NCBI GenBank assembly: GCA_029931535.1
Contig: JAQPZY010001549.1
Coordinates: 2,689,001-2,753,000 of the forward strand
Length of the DNA stretch: 64,000 nucleotides
Source: Margaritifera margaritifera
Taxonomy: Eukaryota > Mollusca > Bivalvia > Unionida > Margaritiferidae
Direction of reading: 5' to 3'
The translations under genes and the position numbers were made by a program. The notes beneath the pieces are model-generated. The model made no database searches. It saw nothing but the letters and a program-made list of their open reading frames with translations, and had not been told where the DNA came from. Of this stretch, positions 1 through 10,804 are shown piece after piece; position 1 is the first letter of the stretch; each line of letters begins with the position of its first letter.

Positions 1-598
1 CGTTTCACACGTCACAATACTTAGTAAAGTAGCGAAGAGGTCAAGGTACCGGACTAAAGCAGATTATTCAAATTAAGATAACTGATATATGATCAATTTC
101 TCTAAAATTAACTGTGATAACTTTTCCTTTAGTTCTCTTTCTTAATGTCTCTCGATGTCCTAGCAACTGTAAGAAAAAACGTACTTCCTTCCCTCCAGAA
201 ACGTCTTGCTTATCACTACTATCTCAACTTTTCATTAGTAATTCGTTTGATGTGATGTAGTTTGGACTTTACGTCTCTGTCCGTTTCCCAGGGTTTAGAG
301 GCAGAATTGTTTGATAGCTTTTCATTATAAGCGGTCATATATCTACATTTCTACAATTGGTTATCTTGGAGTGGAAATATATACAAGTGTTCATGTGTGT
401 ATGTGGTTTATCAGGCATGTAGAATGTTCAAAGTATTTTTTGTCATACTCTATTTCCCCCACTGACAGTGAACGTGTAAGACAGTGTATAGAATCACGAT
501 TCTTGACTGCAATACAACAGAATAGACTGCTTTATGAGGTTCTTCAATACCTTACTACCGTTTTATAAAATTGTGGAGGCGCAGCTTGGTGCAAAATA
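1..598 (+). promoter_or_regulatory. 5' flank of receptor copy 1
   Basis: Upstream region of receptor copy 1. A stretch near 180-235 (with the word AAACGTCTTGCTTATCA) resembles the upstream of copy 2 near 47,113-47,140 (AGAACATCTTGCTCATCA) and a stretch at 63,912-63,940. The last 30 bases before the ATG are also alike in copies 1 and 2 (TGTGGAG then AAAATA directly before ATG). I infer a conserved promoter and 5'UTR; no clear TATA box was identified. Confidence 0.4.
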
Positions 599-659
599 AT
601 GGAAACTGTAACCAAGATATGCGTTTTTCTCGTGCTGTGTGGAATAGGTCGTACAAGAG
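599..659 (+). CDS. Signal-peptide exon, receptor copy 1
   Basis: ATG opens a short reading frame whose core KICVFLVLCGIG is a typical hydrophobic signal-peptide segment, ending in a GAG|GTAAGT splice donor at 660. The exon is 61 nt, the same length and phase as the copy 2 exon at 47,334-47,394, and the two proteins match at ICVFL and around the donor. Conservation of length, phase, donor and hydrophobic core supports this start. It should direct the protein to the secretory pathway. Confidence 0.7.
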
Positions 660-1300
660 GTAAGTAAGGTAAGAATGGAACTTATATCAGCTTCAAATTA
701 ACAATAAATGGAAGCTACATTACCTATCAGGCATAGGAATTAATTTTTCCCAAAGATATCTGACTCGCTACCGTTTGCTGCTTGACAAAGTTATGTCCAT
801 TGTACTACCTTAACAACAATGTTAAAAACCCGCTGTGCTGCATCGCTCAATCGGTTTTGTTTTTATGGGTAGAGAGCGTAAAATATTCTGCAAAATGTCA
901 CAATTGTAATTCATTGCAACAGAGTAAGTCAAACCCAAACTACCGTTCTCTCATATTAGTGACCTTTTTTCTTCTTTTTTTTCTTAATCAGCCAATAAAT
1001 ACAATTGAAATTTAGGTCAATTTACGAAAAGTGAGTGTGGGTGGTGTGCTGAAGTGTGAGTTCAATATTCTAAGCTTTTTTCATGAGCATCTTTTGTATG
1101 TACTAAAAAAGAAAATGTTTTTGTCTTGCGTAAATACCGGTTATACTTCATCTTGTGGTACAAAACAAAAACACAATATTTTCACTCGTTTCTTCGCCAC
1201 TCATTAAAATATTACGTCTTTTTATTTATTTTTTAAATATTTTTTACCACACTATATCCGGCATTAACGTAGGAAAGAGAAAATCTCTCTCTCTCTCTCT

Positions 1301-1334
<34 letters not shown>

Positions 1335-2241
1335 GTGTGCGGGTGTCTACATGTGTATTTATGTTAAGATTGCGAAACCAGGGATTTCACACATTTCCAC
1401 ATTTCGCGCAATCAGTGATATGTTTAGTTATTTAGTGTAAACCCTGATTCACTTAGGAGGTTCAATGAAATAAAACACACAAGAAATTGTACGACTATGC
1501 TGAAAATGCTGTCCATTAATTTTGCGAAATCACTGAATGTCATCAACAATTCGAATGCATCGTTCTAACGATAGATTTTAATGTATGTAAAGAGATTTAT
1601 GAAATAGTTTATATGAAAGTATGTTTTATGATCATATATTTTCATTAATTGGTGAATGTCTGGTTAAATGTTGAAATTACTCAACCATGTAATTGCAATG
1701 ATACCCAAATGTACCATTTAATTTTTCTCTTCAAATTAGACATACATGATATTACTATATATTAGTATTTATCATTCGAGGCGGTTGTCGTATTTAACCA
1801 TCGTTTATTTTTTATACTAAAACATAAAAATAATACACTGTGTTTCATGTAACACTTAATCACATCGTGATATCTTCTGTGAATGTGCGAAATTACTTCA
1901 TCACTTCGATTTCCATTTGCACAACACATATACAGAAATACAATAAAATATGGCTTCAAATGTTGATTTTAGATTTCTAATTTAAAAATAATTTCAAGTT
2001 AATTTCATAAAATAGCAAGGAAACTAATGAAGTAATTAAATCGTTGTGAATTAATAAAATTACTGATCCTCTGATATCACTGCACTACAAAAATCACTAT
2101 TTCAATTAGTCTTATACATATCCTTTGTGTTGTCATATGATATATATATGATATAATATGGTGTTGTCATATAATACTTTTTACATTAAATTCCTTGCTC
2201 ATTTGTACCCCTACTCAATCACTAGAAATTATATATGTAAC

Positions 2242-2356
2242 TGTTACGACTCAATGGTCTAAGAAAATATAACAGAAAGAATGTGAAACCAACTATGTTT
2301 GTAAAATCAACAAACAATTTATTTCTAGATAATTAGAATGAAAATCAAAAGACACT
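2242..2356 (-). mobile_element. Gmr1-type Gypsy LTR fragment (3' end of LTR)
   Basis: The reverse complement of this stretch matches the last ~110 bases of the 5' LTR at about 55,495-55,608: shared words include TTATCTAG, AAATTG..TGTTGATTTT, TTGGTTTCAC, TTCTTTCTGTTA, TTCTTAGACCAT and GAGTCGTAACA. The terminal ...AACA of the LTR falls at 2,242 on the minus strand. The fragment ends within a few bases of the first recognisable codon of the Ig-like exon of receptor copy 1, so it probably marks the insertion or deletion that removed the exon's 5' half. Confidence 0.7.
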
Positions 2357-2357
2357 G

Positions 2358-2513
2358 TTGTGGAAGTGTATAAGGATCGCGTTAAAAGCTGTGTATTAAA
2401 TGAAACGAACTTTTACCTTGCCATTAAAAGCTTAACATTTCTTGAAAAGGGCGCGTATACTGCCTGGGATGACAAAGGACTCCTCTTGGATTCGATATTT
2501 GTGGAGCTTCGAA
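2358..2513 (+). pseudogene. Truncated Ig-like domain 2 exon, receptor copy 1
   Basis: The translation from about 2,358 matches the C-terminal half of the second Ig-like exon of copy 2 (50,579-50,887). Shared residues include VY.DR...CV.NE, the strand-F-like G.Y.AWDDKG and the terminal LLD.I.V..R. The exon ends at a phase 1 donor (A|GTAATA, weaker than the copy 2 donor). About half of the exon is missing and its place is taken by an LTR fragment, so there is no plausible acceptor at the original position. Confidence 0.65.
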
Positions 2514-2744
2514 GTAATATTTTCTTGCAAATTCATTTAACCACATGCACCTTATTTGAAGAATGTCGGCCATTACTATATTTACAACACTGATCTTTCA
2601 AAGGAATACTATTGGCCACATGTTTTTTTTTTTTAATAGTTGAAGGTCTTTGCGTACTGACACGTTTGTATTATAATTACAAATCTCAGTCTGTAAATGG
2701 TTCAATAAATTGAACTAATTCTTGCTTCATAGCGTGAAGGGCAT

Positions 2745-2880
2745 ATGGATTCCAGTCCATTGTAGATCAACCCTGAGTGATCATGGTACTCACAGGGAGA
2801 CAGTAGTAATCGAGGCAAATACATTACCTGATGACACAGGGGCAATAACAACGTTTGCCCTCGAGTTCATAATCTGCGGA
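2745..2880. repeat. Possible interspersed repeat fragment
   Basis: A GC-richer block inside an AT-rich intron. It contains a word (ATTCCAGTCCATTGTAGATCAA) that resembles segments at about 49,747-49,775 and 51,035-51,065 (CCAGTCCATCAAAGGGTAA-like). The three loci may carry a low-copy SINE or similar repeat, but the match is short and the family is unknown to me. Confidence 0.3.
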
Positions 2881-4199
2881 TTGTAAAACTGACACATGTA
2901 ATTATAAAGAGTCATGAACACAATTATTTTTTTCAGATAAATTGATCCTTTTCTTGCTTAAGTGATTATTTGCTTTTAAAAGATAAGACCAAGACTTTAA
3001 GTCAAATAAACGAAGTTTGCAAATTTATAGAATTAGTTACTTGCTTTTATTTTAATATACATATTACCCATATTTATCCGATTGGAAAAGTAAATCCGAA
3101 CCGTTTCTAAGTTTGGAGATTCGTTTGGTGTGATCATGCTGTGTTTCCCAAACACGTGTTTGACCTGTGCAAAAGATTCATCGTTTGGGTACTCTGCAAA
3201 TGCCGAAGAAACTGCTCTAATCCGAGTCAAGATAATGCAAATTTGGGGAAATTACAATTTAAATATTGTTTGTATTCCCTCAATTATCATGTCAATAATG
3301 ACAATCCCATCTTTATCCATCTGTTTCTCATAATTCTCTTGTATGATGCCGCATTGCAAATTTAATGCCGGTATACATTTCCATCAAATGTATTGCAGTG
3401 ATTGAACTTTATCAGCTAAACATAAGTTGTTACACATCGTTATGAACATGTTGCTTACAAGTAGAGGAGTTTAATAAATAGTGTCTTTATTCAATTTATT
3501 GAATGTCTGGTCCAAATGCAATTAGTGCACGAGCTTATCGTGACTTCCTTCTGTCATTTGTTTTTGCCCGTCGAGAACTCACCTCAGCTGATGAAAGAAT
3601 AACCATACGTAAATCAAATTTGAAAAATATTTATGTTTTTAACAATAAGTACCGATTGGATTTACAAATTACTTGTCGCATTATGGTAGAATTATGAGCC
3701 TTACTACCTAGAATTGGCTGTGTTGGCTGTGTGTGTCTATTCAGTTATTTCGATACAATTTATGTCTGCAAAAAAGTAGCTATTTATTTTACTTTTTTAC
3801 ATTCACTGCTAATATATTTCCACGTTGAGCATTTTCTATGCAGTATTTCCTATTTCTTTCAAATACCTCATGCAAGTATACACTGGGGATGTGTTACGTA
3901 GTTTTGCTTTGTAAACAAGTCTATCAGAAGGTCATTAAACCTTCACTCCTCAAAGTAATAAAATAAGGTAACCGACGGACAGCCGATGGATGACTTCTCA
4001 TTCGGTAAGTTATAGCAATTATAGTTGGTAGACACATAATAATGCACTTAAGGAGGTGTGAAAAAAGAATAATTCAGATAATTTCAACACTTGTATGCAT
4101 TCCATAAAATGTGATAATGACCTTGGTTAGGATTGATCAGGAGGTCGTCTCAATCTTACTGTATTATTATATTTATTTTCTTTTCTCTTTGCTTAAAAG

Positions 4200-4244
4200 C
4201 AAGCAGTACATCAAGTGATTCCTCGAGTTCTGATGTAGAATATG
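4200..4244 (+). CDS. Ser-rich stalk exon, receptor copy 1
   Basis: This 45-nt exon lies between a polypyrimidine tract with AAAAG acceptor and a G|GTAAGCAGTG donor, and encodes a serine-rich peptide (SSTSSDSSSSDVEY). The flanking intron and donor match the copy 2 exon at 62,896-62,997, which is 102 nt and also phase 1. It probably forms an O-glycosylated stalk between the Ig-like domain and the membrane. Confidence 0.6.
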
Positions 4245-4585
4245 GTAAGCAGTGAAAGATAAATATAAATTAATGAGTTTACTGATTATTTTTCCAGCTA
4301 TGTATTTGAAATCAAGAGATAAAAGGCAGGTTATGTTCAGTGTTATGAAAAAGTTCCGCTTTGTCTTTAATATCTTTTGTTTCCTTGAACATGATAATTT
4401 ATCTCCACATCCATTAGAGGAATGTGTTTCGTGTTGTTGTAATGGACAAAAATGCATATGTGTCCTTCCTCCCAATAGCACTTCTTCTATGTAATACGTA
4501 CTATCTTGTATTTACCAACTATAATTATTTGGTACATCTATGAATTATCTGTATAAATAAGCTTAGCTGTATCACTTCAAACATA

Positions 4586-4589
<4 letters not shown>

Positions 4590-4642
<53 letters not shown>

Positions 4643-4741
4643 TTTTTACAATTATCAATTATTTCAATTCTATTTATCTATCTTTATAGTTATCTATCTA
4701 TCTATCTATATGCGTGTGTTGTCAGTGTGTCTATCTATCTA

Positions 4742-4800
<59 letters not shown>
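4590..4800. repeat. (AT)n and (TATC)n microsatellites
   Basis: A run of about 50 bases of (AT)n at 4,590-4,640, then (TATC)n and a second (AT)n run at roughly 4,690-4,800, in the intron just before the transmembrane exon. Confidence 0.95.
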
Positions 4801-4803
<3 letters not shown>

Positions 4804-4900
4804 GGTAGGTATACAGGTAGCTACGTATGTCGTTATTTACATCTTTTATCAACTAGTTTTAGTCTATCTGTAATACCAGCACACATTTATTCCGTTGCAG

Positions 4901-4996
4901 AGAAGTTAAAATGGTTTCTGCTCTTTACGGTAGTGGTCGTACTTGTGGCGATTAGCCTGGTTATCATTGCCGTGCGGAAGCTTCGACAAAGGAGAG
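4901..4996 (+). CDS. Transmembrane exon, receptor copy 1
   Basis: This 96-nt phase 1-1 exon has a clean acceptor (CGTTGCAG) and an AGAG|GTAATA donor. It encodes a single hydrophobic helix (WFLLFTVVVVLVAISLVIIA) followed by the basic stop-transfer segment VRKLRQRR. This places the N terminus outside and the tail inside the cell. No counterpart for copy 2 is visible before the window ends, although sequence after its stalk exon at 62,997 extends only another kilobase. Confidence 0.75.
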
Positions 4997-5832
4997 GTAA
5001 TATAAATTATTTATATAATGCTAACTTTCCTTCCTAAAATATTTACATAAAAGCGGATTCTTTTGCTTTCTTTTCAATGATGAAATACAGTTCTAAATAA
5101 TGCGACGACCTCGTGATGCTAATATAAAGGAATGGAGGATCGCAATAGCCAACAATGTGGCAAGCCTCGTGACGTACACTGATGAAAATCCGTTCGACAA
5201 CAAATTGACAAAAAAAAATCATATTCAGTTCTATCAAAAAGATTTGGGAACAATAGGCTCACACTAAATTAACGATGTTTTCACTTGTTTATTAATTTTT
5301 TTTTCGAGGAGTGACGTGTATAGCATATTTTTACTCTGTCCATACATAGATGTTTCGTACAATAAATTAAATTAAATTGGACTGAAACAGTGATTTGAAA
5401 TTTCCAAATAAAATAACTCTAGAATAATCAGCATTTACAATACGTTATATTTCCTAAACAAAAGAAATATAAAGAGAAAGAAAAGAAGTCGGAGACTTAT
5501 GTCTTAAAACCTGTAAAATAATTGTTAATGCAGAAAAAAAATTAATTTAATCTTAACTTGAAGACTTAAAACTGTAAAACTGGCTATGGGTCCTGTTCAA
5601 GTTTTCTTATTGAAAGGAACCGAATAAGGAAATATTCATATAAGTTACCTTAATGTCAGGTATCGTGGATGAAACATTGCCATTAATTTTCATACACTTT
5701 TTTGACAGAAAGAACGCAAGTCTTTGAAATGAAACCTACATATTTGGTATTTTACTAGCCAATATGGACCAGCTGGAGTCACCATATGATTGATTTATTG
5801 ACTAATATATTTCTTATATTTCATCATTTCAG

Positions 5833-6642
5833 TATCAAGTACCACGACTAATAATCCCTCAAACGGAAATGGAGTACAAAATACCACCAACAGTTATGGT
5901 AACGTGTGTCAGAAGAAGGTACCTACTCCCGAAGAAACTAGAATGATTTCGACGAAAAACAACAATTCAAATAATCTGACCGATTTTACGACTAAAGTCA
6001 GAATAAACGAGAAACACATTTATCCACTAGGATTAGAGTCTACAAAATCATCCACGAGAACTAAACAAAATTGAAGATACATTCCAATTTACCGTCGGCT
6101 GAAAACATTGAATCAGAAAATCCTCATGGATTTGACCATGTGTATGAATATGCTCAACAGCAAAGTGAATGTCGGTCCAATGAGACATATCTCATTTCAA
6201 ATTTATTATGCAGTACGAATCCGACCGAAAGTATTGCGGGCTCGTCATTTGAATATGATTACGTGGATCCGCATACTGATATGACTGTACTACCACCCTC
6301 ACCGGAGCCCACTGTAACAAAGAAAAACAAGGAACAAATTACAAAGGCCAATTCCTTATATTGGTATCAAAATGTAAACAAGAAATCGTCATTAATAGTC
6401 AATCCATCAACTTTATATGGTATGGTAAAAAAGAGAGAGCTAAGGAGACTCATTGCACGAGCTCCAGCGCTGAGCTAGAAAGCCGTGAATTTATCAACGA
6501 ATTACCTCCTTCTAGTTCCTTCTCATTAGAAGATAACTTTCCAGCGGACACTATGGATTCGCCAAATTGGTCCAAACACGAACGATGTCAAAAGAGGAGA
6601 AATGCCAAGCGCTTCATCTCCAAGATATTTGTGCCTAGATAA
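5833..6642 (+). pseudogene. Tyrosine-rich cytoplasmic tail exon, receptor copy 1 (two frameshifts)
   Basis: After a TTTCAG acceptor the phase 1 frame runs from 5,833 to a TGA at 6,072. Coding-like sequence then continues in a second frame from 6,065 to a stop at 6,476, and in a third from about 6,440 to a stop at 6,640. The predicted tail is hydrophilic and has several possible SH2-binding tyrosines: YGNV in the first segment, then VYEYA, YDYV, YQNV and LYGMV after the first break. YGNV and YQNV fit the Y-x-N Grb2-type pattern, and LYGMV is ITIM-like apart from Thr at -2. The frameshifts could be real inactivation or assembly errors. Signalling by phosphotyrosine is inferred from motifs only. 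Confidence 0.55.
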
Positions 6643-6908
6643 GAATCGTTAGAGCTTCAAGGTAGAATCTGCAGCTATTTCGATAGAATTTCTAACTGGT
6701 GACTGTGCAGCACTTTCAAAACTTATCAACACACACCCATACACACACAAACATACACCTTACCACTCACACACTAACATACAGATAGAATGCAGATGAA
6801 GAAGATATTTATATCCTGACCTGTTAAAACTCTAAGGATAGACATTACTGGTATTTGCAAGTGAATCTTTCAACCTCTTTCGTCTCGTGTATGTATATGA
6901 AGACAAAT

Positions 6909-6914
6909 AATAAA
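6909..6914 (+). terminator. Poly(A) signal, receptor copy 1
   Basis: An AATAAA hexamer lies about 270 bases after the last stop of the broken tail exon, in an AT-rich 3'UTR-like stretch. It is the first canonical hexamer I noticed downstream of the coding part. Confidence 0.4.
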
Positions 6915-6919
6915 ACTTA

Positions 6920-7640
6920 TTTGCCGGCTTATTAACGTACGATTGTATATGTAGAATTTCCAAATTTATTTGACAGTATAAAATAATTAGGTGCCTAATT
7001 GGAATATACGTACACCTATCTCATGGTTCTGTTTTGCTTGAGGTGTGTTCCGTCTATCTAGCCGTCCAGATATTTTATTTTCAACCTCTCGAATATCACT
7101 GGGCGAAATTGCATCACATTTTACAGGAAATATACATTGGCATAGAATTTTAGTTTTCATGACACTGCCAAAAGCTATTTATACGTTTCCTTCAAAAATC
7201 ACTCAACAAAATTGGACCACGTTTGACTCAAAGCATTGTTGTACAAATGATGCCGATCCACGATCCAACTTGGCAGAATTACCAAACAAATAAAGAAACA
7301 AAAATATCCAAACATTTAAACATTTATTTCTCCACAGAATTGAACTAAATTTGATAGAACAGATTATTGCATCAAACCCTTTAAAACTGAACAAACGATG
7401 CAAATGCAATATTAAAAATGTCCGCATTACTAAAAAATATTAACATTTTAAACGTCTTAAAACAAAACAATAATGAACAGAATACGTATGAGTGTATGAA
7501 TGCATTGAGTGCTTTCAATTTTGTACAAATATTGTCAATAAAACGACAATAAAACGGCTTTTTCTCATTCAACTATTCAACTGATTTAGACCAAATCTAA
7601 TTGAAAGCGTACTCCTAACCCAGATGATTTAGACACCTAC
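6920..7640. other. Intergenic stretch, nothing recognised
   Basis: AT-rich DNA. Short open frames occur on both strands (for example 7,045-7,293) but have no recognisable motif, no splice context and no paralogue in the window. Confidence 0.5.
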
Positions 7641-7644
7641 TCTT

Positions 7645-7746
7645 GCATTTGGCCATTAGGGGCATTTGGCCATTAGGGGCATTTGGCCATTAGGGGCATT
7701 TGGCCATTAGGGGCATTTGGCCATTAGGGGCATTTGGCCATTAGGG
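7645..7746. repeat. Perfect 17-bp tandem repeat, six copies
   Basis: The unit GCATTTGGCCATTAGGG is repeated six times without a mismatch, followed by a partial GCAT. Each unit contains the palindrome TGGCCA. There are no spacers, so it is not a CRISPR array. Perfect identity implies recent expansion or gene-conversion upkeep. Confidence 0.97.
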
Positions 7747-7749
7747 GCA

Positions 7750-9065
7750 TATCAGGTATCGAAGCGATCAAAGGCAAATTTGGGGCTCTTGTTTCGGTAC
7801 TTTAAGCTCTTAAATTCACTTTTGTGCTTCCCACACGCATGATACAAGAATTACGTTGCACTTAATTTGTGATAAGTGTTAATTTAACAAAACATATTAA
7901 GTGATAGCTTCAATACAAAACAAATGGAAAACGTGGGAAACATATTACAACCTCTGTAATTTGCTATTATTTATTTCTCTCATGTATTTCTAATATTTAC
8001 TTCAGCAGACTTGAAAAGTCAAAGTTTCAATTATGACTTGCTCGAAATGTTTTGGTCGATTCATCTGCCAGGAAAGGAGGACATCTGAAAAGCCAGTCTT
8101 TTGGTGCTTTACACGGCGATCTTGTGGCGAACTCAAGCGTCCGATGGTCGAGGAGGAGTTCCGTTAGAACTTTCATCAATGAAGATTGTTACGATTCCCT
8201 TTAGGTACTCAGCGTTAAATGTTATGGAAAAAAATAAAGAAAGACATAAAGATCACAGTAGCCATTGAAGCTGCATTCATTTCCATTGAAGCTGCATTCA
8301 TTTCTCTCTCCAACTAATCTTAATCTAAAATGATGATCGTGTTCTTTCTAGGACATTATTGTTTAAAAAGACTGCATTACAAGTAAAATCCACCCAGATC
8401 GTCCAATTTTGTTTGTTTAGTTTTTGGCAAACTCCGAAAAAACTGGCTAAAAATTGCAGTAATTACAATCGATGACCGTAAGATTTTGAAAATGCAACTA
8501 TCGTTTTTTAGATTGTAGATATGTACTGTGTTCAGATGATTGATTGATTCTTTTGGGACAAGAAACGGTATAATTTTCTTTGCAAGGAATGAGACCTCAC
8601 AAATAAACTATTAAAGTCGAAAATACGATCTAAATTAAGACCTTCTGGTTTTTCTGTTGCAACACGAACATCAACAACATCACATCATCTGCCTACATAT
8701 GTTGTGGATGAGTATTGACTTGTCGTATTTAGACTTGTGTAGATTAATACTGACTTCTGAGCACTGACGCCTAACTTTCCAACTTTCCACGAAATAGCAG
8801 CTGCCTCCAGTTCAATATTCCTTTTTATTAGCAACAAGTGTATGAGTTTCAAAAAGCAATCATCGTGCATCTTGATTTCGTACATCTCTATTAGATAAAT
8901 AAGCTTGTACTCTAACAGTATCTTAAGATTTCAACATTCACGCTTGTATATTTGTGCACGTATGTTCAATTTGATAACAATTATATTTGACATTTACTGT
9001 AATAGTATTTTCTCCACAGTATAGCATCAATGTACAGTGTTTGAAACATGTTGACAGAACATAAT
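7750..9065. other. Intergenic stretch with a small duplication
   Basis: No gene recognised. A 21-base direct duplication (CCATTGAAGCTGCATTCATTT) occurs in tandem at about 8,262-8,304. Confidence 0.5.
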
Positions 9066-9067
9066 GG

Positions 9068-9324
9068 GTTTTTTTTTATTTTGCTCTTGTTTTTTTGTGC
9101 TCTTGTTTTATTTTGGTTTTTTTTTTTTTTTTTTTTTTTTTGGTTTTTTTTTTGCTCTTGTTTTTTTCTTTTCTTCACAGTAGAGGCTATATCTTGGAGA
9201 AGAAATGAAAAGTTAAATGCCTTTCCCAAGGACACACAGAGGCAGCGGACTCGTGCTGGCCTGGGCGGGTATCAAACCCGCGACCCATTGTTTACTAGTC
9301 TACCAAATGAGCTACTGGGGCTCC
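9068..9324 (-). mobile_element. tRNA-derived SINE
   Basis: On the minus strand the element starts at 9,324 with a tRNA-like head. TAGCTCATTTGG fits the RNA polymerase III A box and GGGTTTGATACCC fits the B box, about 30 bases apart. The head is followed by a body with CCTTGGGAAAGGCATTTAA and then a long A-rich tail (seen as T-rich on the + strand, 9,068-9,176). The order of head, body and A-rich tail is that of a SINE, not a functional tRNA. A second SINE at 45,371-45,566 shares the body word. Confidence 0.8.
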
Positions 9325-10620
9325 TAATCATAATTTACATTACCAACGAAGTAATGGATACATGTACATATGTTATAATCATTTTATTTTTCTTCTCAAC
9401 AATGTTCTTCTAATTTATTTCTTTCCATCTGATCTTCTCTTTCCATTCAGCAAAGACGAACATAACCTTACATTAACTTCTATGTATATTATGCCACATG
9501 TTTGTTATTATATTTCTTCTCAAGGCTCTTTGCTCGTCTATTAGCACATATTATACATAATTTCACATATAATGAGCACGAGTAGTTTTGTCTCTAGAGC
9601 TAGAATTATTCCTATGAAGAAGCATGTGAATTTTGATAATTATTGTTTTGCAAATATCTCATTTATGTTAGGTGTAAATGTTATTCCAGTTATTTGAATT
9701 CGTCCTTTCTTTTCATAAAAGTAACAAATGGATTTTATGCACACATTCTCAGTGTTACTGAATGAGTGGCTTTCTTTATGTAAAAAGAATGTGTTCACAT
9801 GGAGAGCATTGTGTAGCCTAGGAACTCTGAATTTATCAAGCACAGTCACTCTTGTATACATTTTCTTTGATTAATCAGGTGCAGCACGATTTGTTACTGG
9901 ACTTACCGGAAGTACCAGAATTGAAAACTTCTACTAGGAAACTGGTTGGTCAAAATTATGCGAAAGCGAAACTCCAAAAAGATTGTACTATATATAAAAT
10001 AAAAGAAATTTAATGACATTTTACCCTCATGATCTATTACCATCTCTCACTGCTGACATAACAAGTTATAATCTAAGAAATACATTTTATTTCCACATTC
10101 CACATTTTAGATTAGATTAGAAATATCACGGTCATTTATTATTTCAACATTATCTTTATGAAAATGTAACACTTGTCCCATCCTTTTGTGAATTTAGACC
10201 ACTTATAATTTGTGAAACATGTAAAAAGAAAGAAAAAAAACTATACAATACATATTGTGAGAGGAAATATTCTACCCTACCATGCAAGAATTAGAAATAT
10301 TTCTAGTGCTCTAATTATTGCTTTAATTCCCATGTAATTCAATCATCTTTATGTAATTGTGGAAAAGCACCTCAAACTGCATATCATTACTTTTAAAATG
10401 TAACCGTTATAGAGATCAACCTAGTATATTATTTGTATATCTTAGTCACTGCTTTTGCCTACGACGATTGACCTGCTTCTTCAAGATTTCAAGATTCATC
10501 TCAACTGTAAGGTGTTTAAAAGCTGTTAAAGATTGTTTTAATGACTTTAGACTATTTTTCTGATTTTCATCATACTGACAAAACTAATGCAAATATTGCT
10601 CTCTGTATCACCCATATTTT
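9325..10620. other. Intergenic stretch, nothing recognised
   Basis: AT-rich DNA. No exon, repeat family or conserved domain recognised. Confidence 0.45.
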
Positions 10621-10628
10621 CTTGTATT

Positions 10629-10678
<50 letters not shown>
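10629..10678. repeat. (CT)n microsatellite
   Basis: About 25 uninterrupted CT dinucleotides. Open frames across it on either strand are poly(Ser-Leu) or poly(Arg-Glu) artefacts. Confidence 0.95.
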
Positions 10679-10680
<2 letters not shown>

Positions 10681-10804
10681 GCATTCTAGTAAGTGCTTTT
10701 ATCCAGAGAAGATCTATATCTTCTACCGGAAGAGTTGTTCGTAAGTTGGATGACTTGTTGCCCAACCCTAATTGCTTCATTAATATGGCAATACAATATG
10801 TTTA

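Larger units (their letters stand above)
599..6642 (+). pseudogene. Ig-like transmembrane receptor, copy 1 (broken)
   Basis: Paralogue of the gene starting at 47,334. The pieces in order are: signal-peptide exon 599-659, truncated Ig-like exon ending 2,513, stalk exon 4,200-4,244, transmembrane exon 4,901-4,996, and tail exon from 5,833. Every recognised junction is phase 1. No partner of the first Ig-like exon of copy 2 was found between 660 and 2,240. The surviving Ig-like exon has lost its 5' half next to a retrotransposon LTR fragment, and the cytoplasmic tail reading frame is broken twice. A poly(A) signal AATAAA lies at about 6,909. The family is not one I can name; the architecture is that of a type I surface receptor. 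Loss of function is inferred from the combined lesions. Confidence 0.65.

Noticed and set aside
4714..5037. 107-codon frame containing the transmembrane helix and an Ile-Tyr repeat
   Set aside because: Its first half is microsatellite translation; only the part from 4,901, after a splice acceptor, is a real exon.
7645..7746. Possible CRISPR-like array
   Set aside because: Units are directly adjacent with no spacers, in a eukaryotic sequence.
9250..9324. Possible functional tRNA
   Set aside because: A and B boxes are good, but the acceptor stem does not pair and a SINE body and A-tail follow.
9048..9413. 121-codon frame with a long Phe run
   Set aside because: It reads through the A-rich tail and body of a minus-strand SINE; the Phe run is the poly(T) tract.
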